Notes: a model not told the origin generated them from the sequence alone. A stretch of 64,000 nt of DNA from Lactobacillus sp. CBA3606 (GCF_002970935.1 NZ_CP027194.1:1240001-1304000); one strand, 5' to 3'; shown: positions 27,873-36,951, counted from the stretch's first letter. Program-made: numbers and translations.

Positions 27873-27952
27873 GCTAATCCCCCACTTTATTAAAATAAGT
27901 CATTTAAGCCAGCCCAGTGCTACTAGTTGCAGTGGGCTGAATTCATTTACCA

Positions 27953-27993
27953 TACTATATATAGTAGCTCATTTTGATTAGTCTGCCTATAGG
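27953..27993 (-). promoter_or_regulatory. Candidate NrdR boxes upstream of nrdDG
   Basis: TACTATATATAGTA (27953-27966) is a perfect palindrome fitting the NrdR box core (CWATATNTWG). A weaker palindrome CCTATAGG (27986-27993) lies about 30 bp away centre to centre, the usual three-turn spacing of NrdR box pairs. Confidence 0.5.
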
Positions 27994-28108
27994 TCCCTTG
28001 GCCGTTTAAATCACCTAGCTTGTGTTAAACGGGTAACTACCAACGTTACGCCGACCGATAAATAACTCACATTTTTGTTTTATATGGCTTAACTTATATA
28101 ATCGGAAT

Positions 28109-28272
28109 ATTCATTTCAAGGCGTCAACTGTTACGGACAATCGCATAGCCGCAACGTTTAATCCGCGTAACTTGCGACCGATTTCATCGCAATCAATCGT
28201 CTAAAATTGAAAAGGTCCCGATTCAATCGGTACAAAATGGGTTGTCCAAGGTCAGCTGCGACGTTTTTTTAC
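28109..28272 (+). ncRNA. Candidate structured small RNA in the nrdD-lipoprotein gap
   Basis: In a 540-base gap without a gene. A promoter TTGTTT, 16 bases, TATAAT ends near 28102. The following 160 nt can fold with its ends paired (GGACAA with TTGTCC, CGTC with GACG) around two internal hairpins, TTGCGA/TCGCAA and ATTGAA/TTCAAT, and ends in seven T at 28264-28270. No reading frame fits. Family not recognised. Confidence 0.4.
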
Positions 28273-28347
28273 TAAAAATCATTGTAATCGGTTTAATTTT
28301 TTACTATAAAGCATGGCCTATTGGTTCCACTTCACGCAAGCTTCCTT

Positions 28348-28398
28348 TATAATGAAATTCAAGAGAGAAAAAGTTCCTAATTGTCGGGATTAGGACTT
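28348..28398 (+). promoter_or_regulatory. Lipoprotein promoter and leader hairpin
   Basis: TATAAT at 28348-28353 with a weak -35. The leader contains a hairpin AAAGTTCCTAAT / ATTAGGACTTT ending just before the GGAGGAG ribosome binding site, placed where it could affect translation. Confidence 0.45.
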
Positions 28399-28412
28399 TG
28401 GAGGAGATTATC

Positions 28413-28910
28413 ATGAAAAATTTACGGGGAATGTTAGGGTTAACTTTACTACTAACATTGGGGCTAGCCGGTTGCCAAGCGACCACCAGCAAGTCCTTTC
28501 GGTCAGAACCCAAGGCTGTGCAAACCACAACCAAGGTCACCGCAGTTAATAAGGTTCAAACAAACGATTACTTAGGACGCTGGGTCAGTCCATCTGATCA
28601 AGTGGCGTTATACCTAACTTCAAAAAAACAATTGGCTTTTTTTCAAGCTAACCACCCTACAATTAAGGGCGGGTTTACTTTAAAGCTTGCTGGTAACAAC
28701 CAAGCTAACTTAACACAACTCAAGTTTGGTTCCGCCAACTTGAATCTCACGACTGCCACTAGTATGATTTTAAAACGCGGCAATACGACGATTCAGCTAA
28801 CAAAAGATTCCGGTTGGAGCCCGCAACACAATGTCATTCCAACCGATGCCAAAACAGCCCTGCAAACAACGGCCTTGGCGGCACCCGCCGCATTAAAACC
28901 AGAATACTAA
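28413..28910 (+). CDS. Small lipoprotein of unknown function
   Basis: 165 residues. A lipoprotein signal peptide ends in the lipobox LGLAGC, so the mature protein is lipid-anchored outside the membrane. The rest contains one globular region (NDYLGRWVSPSDQVALYL ... GNTTIQLTKDSGW) with no family I recognise. GGAGGAG six bases before ATG 28413 settles the start; an ATG at 28398 in frame has none. Transcribed alone between its own promoter and a strong hairpin terminator. Confidence 0.85.
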   Translation: MKNLRGMLGLTLLLTLGLAGCQATTSKSFRSEPKAVQTTTKVTAVNKVQTNDYLGRWVSPSDQVALYLTSKKQLAFFQANHPTIKGGFTLKLAGNNQANLTQLKFGSANLNLTTATSMILKRGNTTIQLTKDSGWSPQHNVIPTDAKTALQTTALAAPAALKPEY

Positions 28911-28921
28911 TGACACACACT

Positions 28922-28973
28922 AAATAATCGCTGCAAGAATTTTCATCACTAATTCTTGCAGCGATTATTTTTT
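28922..28973 (+). terminator. Long hairpin terminator, copy 1 of a repeat family
   Basis: 20-bp perfect arms (28922-28941 and 28951-28970) with core GCTGCAAGAATT / AATTCTTGCAGC, followed by T. Related hairpins occur at 50699, 59532 and 62685. Confidence 0.9.
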
Positions 28974-29013
28974 ACGATCAGTTAATTAGAACTTAATCGC
29001 ATATTTGACCAAT

Positions 29014-29106
29014 TCATATACCGTAACCGCGTTTGTTCAACACTCTTGAAACTGTTATCTTTGATACCCCGGCCACGCTTGCAACATCAGCTATTTTTGC
29101 TCTCAT
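29014..29106 (-). pseudogene. Remnant of a LacI-family regulator (HTH only)
   Basis: The ATG at 29106, with GGTGAC just upstream, opens a frame of 30 residues, MRAKIADVASVAGVSKITVSRVLNK..., the N-terminal helix-turn-helix of LacI-type regulators, and stops right after GYGI. The ligand-binding domain is gone; the sequence beyond does not continue it in any frame. It lies divergently next to the fructokinase gene, where sucrose or fructose regulators are often found, and is probably the remains of that regulator. Confidence 0.75.
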
Positions 29107-29142
29107 GACGTCACCTATCTCGTTGTATCCATCAGTTGCCAT

Positions 29143-29195
29143 TTGACATAAAATTTGAATAACTGTATTATGTAAAAAAATGAAAACGATTTCTT
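29143..29195 (+). promoter_or_regulatory. Fructokinase promoter with cre/LacI-type operator
   Basis: TTGACA (29143-29148), exactly 17 bases, TATTAT (29166-29171). Downstream ATGAAAACGATTTCTT (29180-29195) matches the cre consensus except one position and could also be a LacI-family operator. Confidence 0.7.
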
Positions 29196-29216
29196 TTCGT
29201 TTAAGGAGCGATGACT

Positions 29217-30089
29217 TTGTTAGTAGGTAGTATTGAAGCTGGCGGAACAAAATTTGTGTGTGCAATTGGTGATGAAGACTATCGCATCAAGGATAGCATT
29301 CATTTTCCAACCACGACTCCCGCTGAAACTTTGCAAAAGGCAATTGATTATTTCAAACAATTTAAGATTGAAGCGTTAGGCGTCGCATCGTTCGGACCCA
29401 TCGAATTACGCAAGAATTCACCTAAGTATGGCTATATCACATCCACCCCTAAACCCGGTTGGCAAGATACAGATTTTATTGGCACGCTAAAAAAACATTT
29501 TGATATCCCAATGTTTTGGACCACGGACGTGAATGGCTCCGCTTATGGCGAATATGTGATGTCGACGTTAGCCAATGAGAAAATCAATTCCTTAGTTTAT
29601 TACACCATTGGTACCGGCGTCGGTGCTGGCGCTATTTCTGACGGTAAATTCGTTGGCACGACTGGTCATCCTGAAATGGGCCACACCTTCCTAAAACGCC
29701 ACCCTGATGATCTAGATTTTAAGGGGGTCTGTCCCTTTCATGGCGATTGTCTAGAAGGCTTAGTTGCGGGTCCAACATTCGATGCTCGGTTAGGTCGTCC
29801 AGGTAAAGATGTCCCCCTAACTGACCATGTTTGGGATATTATGGCCTATTACGTGGCCCAAGCTGCAATCCAAGCGACTTTAATCCTGCGACCAGATAAG
29901 ATTGTTTTCGGCGGTGGTGTGGTTAGCGAAGCGTTCTTAACCAAGGTCCGCGCACAATTTAAGACGCTTTTAAACGATTATGTGACCGTCCCAGCTTTGG
30001 ACACTTACATCACGATGCCAGTCATCAAAGCCAACGGTTCTGCAACACTCGGTGACTTTGCTTTAGCCATCCGTGAATTACAAGATTAA
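29217..30089 (+). CDS. scrK: Fructokinase, ROK family
   Basis: Phosphorylates fructose to fructose 6-phosphate, typically in sucrose use. 291 residues with GSIEAGGTKFVCAIGDE at the start, DVNGSAYGEY, GTGVGAG and the ROK zinc site HPEMGH ... CPFHGDC. The TTG at 29217 gives the usual N-terminus MLVGSIEAGG and has AAGGAG eight bases before it; the ATG two codons earlier is too close. No sucrose hydrolase is adjacent. The regulator beside it is reduced to a fragment. Confidence 0.92.
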   Translation: MLVGSIEAGGTKFVCAIGDEDYRIKDSIHFPTTTPAETLQKAIDYFKQFKIEALGVASFGPIELRKNSPKYGYITSTPKPGWQDTDFIGTLKKHFDIPMFWTTDVNGSAYGEYVMSTLANEKINSLVYYTIGTGVGAGAISDGKFVGTTGHPEMGHTFLKRHPDDLDFKGVCPFHGDCLEGLVAGPTFDARLGRPGKDVPLTDHVWDIMAYYVAQAAIQATLILRPDKIVFGGGVVSEAFLTKVRAQFKTLLNDYVTVPALDTYITMPVIKANGSATLGDFALAIRELQD

Positions 30090-30112
30090 TCTGATAACCA
30101 GTAAAAGCCGGT

Positions 30113-30153
30113 CAAACTAGTGACTAAATTCATCACTAATTTGACCGGCTTTT
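30113..30153. terminator. Bidirectional terminator after scrK
   Basis: Arms AAAAGCCGGTCAAA / TTTGACCGGCTTTT between convergent scrK and the M20 peptidase gene. Confidence 0.9.
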
Positions 30154-30166
30154 AAAGTACCAAAAT

Positions 30167-31312
30167 TTAGTTGAAATAGGCAACAAATAAGCGTTCATAC
30201 AGGTGAATAAAGTCCAAATACATCTGTTTATCCACACATTCATTGACTTGGTGTGGCGTCATATTGCCGGGACCAAACATGATAAATGGAAAATCATCAG
30301 GTTTGTCTTTTAGCAAGTTCGACGCATCCGTTACCGCTGGAATAGCCACTTTCGGAATGGGCGCACCGGCGTAAGTTGCCCCCACTTCAGCCGCTAAATC
30401 ACTCAACTTGGAATCCCGCGGTGCGGCCACTGGATTCTGTGACATAAAGACCGTCAGCGTCAACTGGGCGCCGGTTGCATTCTGCTGATCGACTAATTTT
30501 TGTAACAAGGCAATCGCAGTCGCATTATCGAATTCAGGAATTGATCGAATATTGATTTCAGCAGTGGCAGTCGCTGGAATCGAGTTCACTTGATTGCCAC
30601 CGTTAACAATCGTCGTGTTGAACCCTAAATCACCTAGTAGCTCGCTATGTCGATCACTATCACGAAAAGCATGTTGCGCTTGATAGAGCACCTCAATCAA
30701 CGGATCAAGGGCATTGTAACCTTGTTCCGGCATCGAACTATGCGCTGTTTGACCAGCCGAATCGATGCGACTGTCAATTGACCCCTTGTGGGCAAACGCA
30801 ATGTTATATCCTGAGGGTTCCCCGATTAGCAAGGCATCCACGTCTTGCATCGTCCCTTGCTCATAGAACAACTGTGACCCGGTTTCACCGACTTCTTCGG
30901 CAACTGTCGCCATTAAACGAATGCGGCCAGTCGTTAAAGTCTGGGCGGCTTCAATCTCAATCATCGCAATCACCATCGCCGCTAGCCCCGACTTCATATC
31001 CGTTGCGCCTCGACCGTAGAGTTTGCCCTGTCGTTCCGTCAATTCAAATGGATCTGTATCCCACTGATCCAAATCGCCCGGAGTAACCACGTCCATATGA
31101 CCAGAAATCCCTAACACTGGCCCTTTTGTCCCTATCTCGGCCACCAGGTTGCTCCGGGTTGGGCTTAATGGCATCAAAGTCGCCTTGATGCCATGTTCTG
31201 CTAATAACCGTTGTAAGTAAGTCGCCACGGTCGTTTCATGATCATTGACCGACTTAATGCGCACTAAATCAGCAAAGATTTTAATTTTATCTTCATCACT
31301 AAATACTGCCAT
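30167..31312 (-). CDS. M20 family metallopeptidase, ArgE/DapE type deacylase
   Basis: 381-residue cytoplasmic zinc enzyme that removes an acyl group from an amino acid derivative or cleaves a small peptide. The zinc ligands and catalytic residues are visible: GHMDVV (His, Asp), GRGATDMKSG (Asp), TVAEEVGETGS (catalytic Glu pair) and a C-terminal His in GNMTPHQVNE. The dimerisation lid domain is between. Assignment to succinyl-diaminopimelate desuccinylase specifically is not certain. GGAAGGTGA before ATG. Monocistronic. Confidence 0.88.
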   Translation of the reverse strand: MAVFSDEDKIKIFADLVRIKSVNDHETTVATYLQRLLAEHGIKATLMPLSPTRSNLVAEIGTKGPVLGISGHMDVVTPGDLDQWDTDPFELTERQGKLYGRGATDMKSGLAAMVIAMIEIEAAQTLTTGRIRLMATVAEEVGETGSQLFYEQGTMQDVDALLIGEPSGYNIAFAHKGSIDSRIDSAGQTAHSSMPEQGYNALDPLIEVLYQAQHAFRDSDRHSELLGDLGFNTTIVNGGNQVNSIPATATAEINIRSIPEFDNATAIALLQKLVDQQNATGAQLTLTVFMSQNPVAAPRDSKLSDLAAEVGATYAGAPIPKVAIPAVTDASNLLKDKPDDFPFIMFGPGNMTPHQVNECVDKQMYLDFIHLYERLFVAYFN

Positions 31313-31369
31313 TTGCTCACCTTCCCTATAGTAACTAGTGTAACTTATTTCAAGTTAAGGTTGGGCAAA

Positions 31370-33325
31370 TTAGGCTTTATCCGGTGTACTTTTAGCCAAC
31401 ATTTTATCAGAAAAGCCAAAACAATAGACTAAAACGGTCGCAATAATCAACGTCCCATAATGTGAAATCAAATAGCCATAAAAGTTGGGACCGATGCCCA
31501 CGCCGGGGGTAATAAACGCTGGGAAACCAATCAAGGCCCCCGATAACGCATAGTTATTAACTCGGAGTAAACCGGTAAGTAAGCCGCCTAAGGCCCCCGC
31601 AATACTAGCAACGACAAAGACGCGCTTATACTTTAAGTTAACCCCATACAAGGCCGGTTCAGTGACACCACAAAAAGCAGAAATTGCGGCCGCAATTGAG
31701 ATTTCACGTAAGTGTTTGTTCCGGGTTTTCAAAAAGACCGCTAACGATGCGCCACCTTGCGCAACCATCGTAATCGACAAAATCGCATTTACATAACTAT
31801 GACCATTCGTCGCAATGTCATTAATGACGATTGGAATTAACGCCCAATGTAGCCCGAAGATGACCATGGTCTGATAAAGGCCCCCAATCAGTAATCCTGA
31901 AAGGGCGGGACTAAAGTTGTAAACTGTAATAATTGCATTCGCTAACCCAGCACTGATGACCGTAATAATCGGCCCAATACCGACTAGAATTACCAGACTC
32001 AAGACAAGGGCTTCCAGAATTGGCACGAACACACTTCGTAAATACAACGGAATAATCTTCTTTAACCCACGCTCGACATACTTACCCAACCAAGCAGCAA
32101 TAATAATTGGGAAAACGGACGCTGAATAACTCACTAAATGCGTCGGTAACGTTAAAAAACTAATTTCAGCAGTCGCCGCTTTCCCCGCCGCCGCGATAAT
32201 CGTCGGATATATCAGAATACTCCCGACAATTGCGAGCACGATTGGATCTGAACCTAACTTTTTAGCCGCCGTAAACCCTAAAATTACCGGCAAAAAGTAA
32301 AAAATAGCATCACCGACTGCATTTAAAACTAAGTAAGTCCCACTAGTCGTACTTAACAGCTTAAACCCAGTCAGCGCCGCCAAAATTCCTTTTAAAATCC
32401 CGGAACCGGCCAAAATCCCAATCACGGGAATCATTGAAGCCGTCATCACACCAATCATTGCACCAAATTGATGTTGGCCCCACGTTAACCAATTTCGCGA
32501 CCCTGGCGCAGGACTAGTGGCCGCCACAGCTGCTTTAGTCGCCGCTGTATCCGCATATTGGGGGCCTAATTGCGCAATAACCTCATCGTAAACGTCATTA
32601 ACTGCGGGGCCGATGACGACTTGATATTGACCACCGGCCTTAGCAACATCAATCACGCCGGTTAAGCCTTGAATCACAGCGGTATTGGCTAACGTTTCGT
32701 CTTTTAAATAAAAACGTAACCGCGTAATACAATGAATCAAGCTATTAACATTGTCAGCACCACCCACATTTTCAATGATCGCCTGAGCTAACGCCGCATA
32801 CTTGCTTTGACCTTTGACCTTGGTCATTGGCTTAGTAGTCGTCTCAAGTTGGCTGGTCACCATCGCAACCGGCTGACCGGCTTTTACAGTTGCGTCGCCG
32901 GCCGTTAAGAACAGCTGAGCGGCGCGATCCGCGGCATTCGTCAATACCGTGATGACGGTCACCGGTTTACCAGCTTGTCGAATTGCAGCCAAATCCATTG
33001 TGACTAATGGTTGCCCGGCTGTTACCTGCGCGCCCATCGCAACCGTCACGGTATAGGGTGCCCCCCTTAATTCAACCGTATCCACGCCTAAATGCAATAA
33101 AACTTCTAACCCCGTTGCCGTGCGAATGCCAATGGCATGTTTTGTTTCAGCAACCAGCATCACTTCACCCGTCACTGGGGCTAAAATCTGACCATCCTGT
33201 GGTTCAATCCCGAACCCGGGGCCCATTAACCCTTGTGAAAACACCGGGTCATCAATTGCTTTTAACGCTAGTAACTGGCCATTTACTGGCGCTTGCATTG
33301 TTATTTGTCCTAACTTAGCCGTCAA
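31370..33325 (-). CDS. PTS glucose/beta-glucoside-family permease EIIABC
   Basis: Sugar uptake and phosphorylation in one 651-residue protein. Domain order is IIA (residues 1-150, phosphorylated His in LLHLGVDTVEL), IIB (about 170-260, Cys in IHCITRLRFYLKD) and IIC (about 290-640, ten or so membrane helices, with GVTEPALYGVNLKYK). The order A-B-C differs from the commoner B-C-A of beta-glucoside permeases. The substrate is not determined: beta-glucoside, sucrose or trehalose are candidates. It starts at TTG with GAGGAGG eight bases upstream. No hydrolase or antiterminator gene is adjacent. Confidence 0.9.
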   Translation of the reverse strand: MTAKLGQITMQAPVNGQLLALKAIDDPVFSQGLMGPGFGIEPQDGQILAPVTGEVMLVAETKHAIGIRTATGLEVLLHLGVDTVELRGAPYTVTVAMGAQVTAGQPLVTMDLAAIRQAGKPVTVITVLTNAADRAAQLFLTAGDATVKAGQPVAMVTSQLETTTKPMTKVKGQSKYAALAQAIIENVGGADNVNSLIHCITRLRFYLKDETLANTAVIQGLTGVIDVAKAGGQYQVVIGPAVNDVYDEVIAQLGPQYADTAATKAAVAATSPAPGSRNWLTWGQHQFGAMIGVMTASMIPVIGILAGSGILKGILAALTGFKLLSTTSGTYLVLNAVGDAIFYFLPVILGFTAAKKLGSDPIVLAIVGSILIYPTIIAAAGKAATAEISFLTLPTHLVSYSASVFPIIIAAWLGKYVERGLKKIIPLYLRSVFVPILEALVLSLVILVGIGPIITVISAGLANAIITVYNFSPALSGLLIGGLYQTMVIFGLHWALIPIVINDIATNGHSYVNAILSITMVAQGGASLAVFLKTRNKHLREISIAAAISAFCGVTEPALYGVNLKYKRVFVVASIAGALGGLLTGLLRVNNYALSGALIGFPAFITPGVGIGPNFYGYLISHYGTLIIATVLVYCFGFSDKMLAKSTPDKA

Positions 33326-33440
33326 TTGTTACTCCTCCTCAATCATGCGTGCATCCGGTTACATTTACAATCAAAAAAATGATAATAAGCCATTCAAACG
33401 AATAGGTTATTATTATAAATGACGCACCAACCAGTACCCA

Positions 33441-33493
33441 ATGTTAGTCAGCTTTAGTCATTGGGACAAGTCTACCAAATGTTAGCGCTTAAT
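33441..33493 (-). promoter_or_regulatory. Possible promoter and cre-like site of the PTS gene
   Basis: Minus strand TTGTCC, 17 bases, TAACAT (33441-33469), with a cre-like ATTAAGCGCTAACA (33480-33493, two mismatches to consensus) just upstream. Confidence 0.35.
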
Positions 33494-33538
33494 TGAAGCA
33501 TATGGACATGTTAAGTCTGCCAACTAACCAACGCCACC

Positions 33539-33572
33539 AAAAAAAGACCCGAGTTAGACCACTCGCGTCTTG
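33539..33572 (-). terminator. Terminator of the XrtG operon
   Basis: Minus strand hairpin AAGACGCGAGT / ACTCGGGTCTT followed by T-run, 20 bases after the last gene. Confidence 0.85.
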
Positions 33573-33593
33573 CTTGGTAGCACTACTTTCAAG

Positions 33594-35171
33594 TTAAGCA
33601 TCCGCCGCCTTGGCTTTTTCAACCTTGGTTTCATACCAGCCAAAGAGCCGCTGGAAATTTCCCAACGCCGTTTCAAATGAGAAGGCAAATAGCAGCAGCA
33701 GGCATGGCAGATACTGAATCAAGTATCGGCTCCGACCGCCTTCAAATAGCAGTAGGAACATAAACCCACCGACCATGGCTAATCGCAACATCTGAATGAC
33801 ATCCCGTCGTGGCCCAAAGCCTAACGCAATGGTCACCAGCAGTACAATCCACCACAACTGGGCTGCAAATCGAAAATCTGCGATATGCCGACCATATAAA
33901 TAAATATAGTTTTTCAACTTATTACTGATACCTTGATTACTTGGCTTTTGGCTCTCACGGAAGAAATGACCTTCCCGCAACCAACCAAAGGTCCCATCAG
34001 CGGTATTATTCCGTTGTTTCAAAACTAAAAACTTCAAATAGCCCAAGCCGCCCAATTTCTTTAACCGGGTGGTCAACATCTTAATGGAATAATCCGTTTT
34101 TTGTTTTTCAGTTGGTAAGACGGCCATTTTAATAGCTTGCTTTTCGCTATAGCCCCCTTCACCATAGACCCCCATCGCCATAAAATGAATCGCTGGAATC
34201 GACCGCGACTTATCCAACTTAATGTAGGTCTGATGCTGAATCTTGTTATTAACGATCATATACGTGGCCGCACCACTATCACCAATTAAGACAGCCATTG
34301 CTAACATTAACAAGACCCCTTGGGCCGTAAAATGCCGTTTTTGAATCAGCCAAGCCAATGCTTCAATAATCACAATCGCAATCACTGGAATGATGGAAGA
34401 CGGCTTCATGAAGTACGTTAAAATTACGCTAATCCCAAAGCCAACGGCGGCACCACCGCGCGCTGCAAATGGCATTGTCTTTTTCCGCATGATGAAATAG
34501 CAAAGTAGGTAAAATGAAACCAGTGGTAATCCCCAAGCATCGGTATAAGGCATGATAATACTTGGAAAAACAGCCAGCCAACCGCAATGGATATAGATTG
34601 CAGCCCCAACGGCGCGCCGTTGAACCACGGCCACACTAAATAAGTTAAGCACAGCCGACAAATCTACGAAGAACAACGTGACAAAATCAAAGAATTCCCA
34701 CGACGTCTGCCCCGTTAACTCGGTGAGCCAATGCATAAACAGCATAATTGGCATATTATTTTGATTTAAACTGTAATAGGCAGTCACGCCCGTCTCTTGA
34801 ACATGCTTCGCGCTAGTCGCCGCATAATGCAACATGCCGGCATCAAAACCACTCACCGGATGGACATAATGGACAAAGAAAATCTGACCAATTAGAATCG
34901 CCACTAACATGAAACTCCCCGTCCATAATTGGTAGGTCACAAAGATTTTCCGAAACCAATGATTGAAACCTGGATAAGCATAAATCATGACCATAATCAC
35001 GATAATCGCAATCACTAAGCTAGTGGTGACCATCGTGGTACTCGTGCCAAAGGTGGGATTGTCCCCAATAATAATATTAGTCGAGGTCAACGCAAAAAAG
35101 AGGGTCAGAAAAAACAAGACCCGCCAAAAAATATTAATCACGGTATGACTGAAATTATAAAATCTACGCAT
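33594..35171 (-). CDS. XrtG-associated membrane glycosyltransferase-like protein (TIGR03766 type)
   Basis: 525-residue integral membrane protein with about eleven helices, resembling GT-C glycosyltransferases and the conserved large membrane protein of exosortase G loci. An early extracytoplasmic loop contains HPVSGFDAGMLHYAATSAK, where an acidic catalytic residue of GT-C enzymes would sit. The start ATG 35171 has AAGGA seven bases upstream and overlaps the stop of the preceding gene (ATGCGTAG), so the two are coupled; a longer upstream frame overlapping that gene is not used. Last gene of the operon. Donor and acceptor are unknown. Confidence 0.8.
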   Translation of the reverse strand: MRRFYNFSHTVINIFWRVLFFLTLFFALTSTNIIIGDNPTFGTSTTMVTTSLVIAIIVIMVMIYAYPGFNHWFRKIFVTYQLWTGSFMLVAILIGQIFFVHYVHPVSGFDAGMLHYAATSAKHVQETGVTAYYSLNQNNMPIMLFMHWLTELTGQTSWEFFDFVTLFFVDLSAVLNLFSVAVVQRRAVGAAIYIHCGWLAVFPSIIMPYTDAWGLPLVSFYLLCYFIMRKKTMPFAARGGAAVGFGISVILTYFMKPSSIIPVIAIVIIEALAWLIQKRHFTAQGVLLMLAMAVLIGDSGAATYMIVNNKIQHQTYIKLDKSRSIPAIHFMAMGVYGEGGYSEKQAIKMAVLPTEKQKTDYSIKMLTTRLKKLGGLGYLKFLVLKQRNNTADGTFGWLREGHFFRESQKPSNQGISNKLKNYIYLYGRHIADFRFAAQLWWIVLLVTIALGFGPRRDVIQMLRLAMVGGFMFLLLFEGGRSRYLIQYLPCLLLLFAFSFETALGNFQRLFGWYETKVEKAKAADA

Positions 35172-35589
35172 TTGATTGTCCTTGTTGAGTTTGATCCGCC
35201 TGAACTTCTTCAGTCGGTAATTTTCGTTCCGTGACATCAATACAAAATGATCGTGTCGGTGAATCACTGACTTCAATTCGTAAGAGCATCGCACCGTTGG
35301 CTCGTAAAATTTCATCAATTTTATCGAAAAGGTATTCAGTCACATTTTCAACGGTCGGATTAATCACTTCAAAAGCTGGCAAATCATTCAAATACTTCCC
35401 AGACAATTCGTCAATGGCGCCATGCAACGACTTTTCAATGTCAAAAAAGGAAACCATGCCTTCAAAGGCGTGCAATTCGCAAATGACTTCCCAAGTATGA
35501 TTATGCTTTTTACCCGTTCCAGACTTCCAACGGACCGCATGACTAGCATTAACGTATGATTTAATTTTGTATGACCGTTGTTTGACCAT
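35164..35589 (-). CDS. 6-pyruvoyl-tetrahydropterin synthase/QueD-like protein of the XrtG locus
   Basis: 141 residues with the PTPS/QueD fold signature: ASHAVRWKSGTGKKHNHTWEV holds the zinc-binding histidines (His in SHAV and the HNH pair) and IEVSDSP matches the C-terminal Glu region. The catalytic cysteine found before the histidine pair in true PTPS/QueD is not seen, so the reaction is probably different or lost. A member of this family is a fixed part of exosortase G loci; its role there is unknown. No folate or queuosine genes are nearby. Confidence 0.8.
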   Translation of the reverse strand: MVKQRSYKIKSYVNASHAVRWKSGTGKKHNHTWEVICELHAFEGMVSFFDIEKSLHGAIDELSGKYLNDLPAFEVINPTVENVTEYLFDKIDEILRANGAMLLRIEVSDSPTRSFCIDVTERKLPTEEVQADQTQQGQSNA

Positions 35590-35592
35590 GAC

Positions 35593-36951
35593 TTATTTTC
35601 CTTTCCGATCCTTTTGACGGCGCGCTTGAGCTGTCTTGACGTCATCTTTAAGCACGTCGGTCAACTGTTGCATCTCATCATTAATCCCACGTAACTTCCA
35701 CGAAGCCTTGGTCGTCATGGCATTGATAATCCCAATCAACCGGATCCATGAACAGATTAACGTATAGACTGGGAGGGTAAAAATCACCCACCACAGATGT
35801 AAATAATAATGTTGTTCCTGTTGATAATTGCGCAGTAAGACCCCGACACTAATGAAATTGACCAAGGCCACAAACACGTATAAGAAATAAATCAACACGT
35901 ATGACAACATCATAATAATCGACGAATAACCAAACGCAATTAAAACCACGCTGGCAAAAGTCCAAATCATCTTGGGAAAACTAAAGGTATGGTCAATCAT
36001 CATCCGCCGCACTAAAAAATTATTAAAAAACTTTTTTAAGCTGGCTGATTTGGCCATATAGTTATGCGCCACTTCCATTTCGCCTCGTTGCCAGCGTTGC
36101 CGCTGTGTATACAACTCCGCTAATCCCGAAATGGGCTCCACATAAAAGATCGCATCCGCACAGATAATCACCTTTTTACCCAATCGCGTTCTAATCTGGA
36201 ACGTCATATCGGTATCTTCACCAATCGTGTCAATGTCATATAAGAACGTCTCCATGAGGACTTCACGGCGAAACGCTGAGAATGCCCCAGACATTGTAAA
36301 TAATTGATCACGTGATGATTCGATGGTCCGTCCGGATAAAAACGCTTGGGCATATTCGTAATATTCATTTTTAGCAATCATGCGATGCCACCAGCCCTTA
36401 ACCCCGTCCACGAGGTCAGATTTAGGCAAAATAGCACCCGTCATCGCCGCAATACTCAAATCATTTTCAAACCGTAAGACCATCTCTTCAACCGCTCGAG
36501 GTTCCAAAACGCCATCACTATCGATATTGATCACATACGTGCCAATACTTTCATAAATAGCGGTATTGAGCGCTTTAGCTTTCCCATTATCGGTATTAAC
36601 ATAGCGTAAAATCAGCTCTGGAAATGTATTTTGCGCCCGTGCATAAGCCCCAAAGCTATCATCCGTACTTTGATTATTAGCTAACACAATTTGCATCGCA
36701 TCTTTGGGATAGGTTTGATTATTAATTGACCGAATACACTCAAACAACGTATCTTCTGAATTATAGACCGGCACAATAATCGAGACCCATGGCCATTTAC
36801 CCGGTGGCGTTAACTTAGGCTCATGTAGATGTGAATGCAGTAACTTGATGGTTGACGTGATCGCTGGAATAATTTCAACAACAATCGGAATCAGCGCCCA
36901 TGTAATCCAGAAACCCATTCTGGTCAATGCTAAATTAATCCAGTACATCAC
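35593..36951 (-). CDS. Exosortase G-associated processive glycosyltransferase (GT2)
   Basis: 452 residues. N-terminal membrane helices, a GT2 domain (VSIIVPVYNSEDTL, NIDSDGVL as the DxD, GEDTDM, then QRQRW as the QxxRW motif of processive synthases) and C-terminal membrane helices. Such enzymes polymerise and export a polysaccharide through the membrane, like cellulose or hyaluronan synthases. The start overlaps the xrtG stop (ATGA). Matches the GT2 always paired with XrtG. The polymer is not known. Confidence 0.88.
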   Translation of the reverse strand: MMYWINLALTRMGFWITWALIPIVVEIIPAITSTIKLLHSHLHEPKLTPPGKWPWVSIIVPVYNSEDTLFECIRSINNQTYPKDAMQIVLANNQSTDDSFGAYARAQNTFPELILRYVNTDNGKAKALNTAIYESIGTYVINIDSDGVLEPRAVEEMVLRFENDLSIAAMTGAILPKSDLVDGVKGWWHRMIAKNEYYEYAQAFLSGRTIESSRDQLFTMSGAFSAFRREVLMETFLYDIDTIGEDTDMTFQIRTRLGKKVIICADAIFYVEPISGLAELYTQRQRWQRGEMEVAHNYMAKSASLKKFFNNFLVRRMMIDHTFSFPKMIWTFASVVLIAFGYSSIIMMLSYVLIYFLYVFVALVNFISVGVLLRNYQQEQHYYLHLWWVIFTLPVYTLICSWIRLIGIINAMTTKASWKLRGINDEMQQLTDVLKDDVKTAQARRQKDRKGK

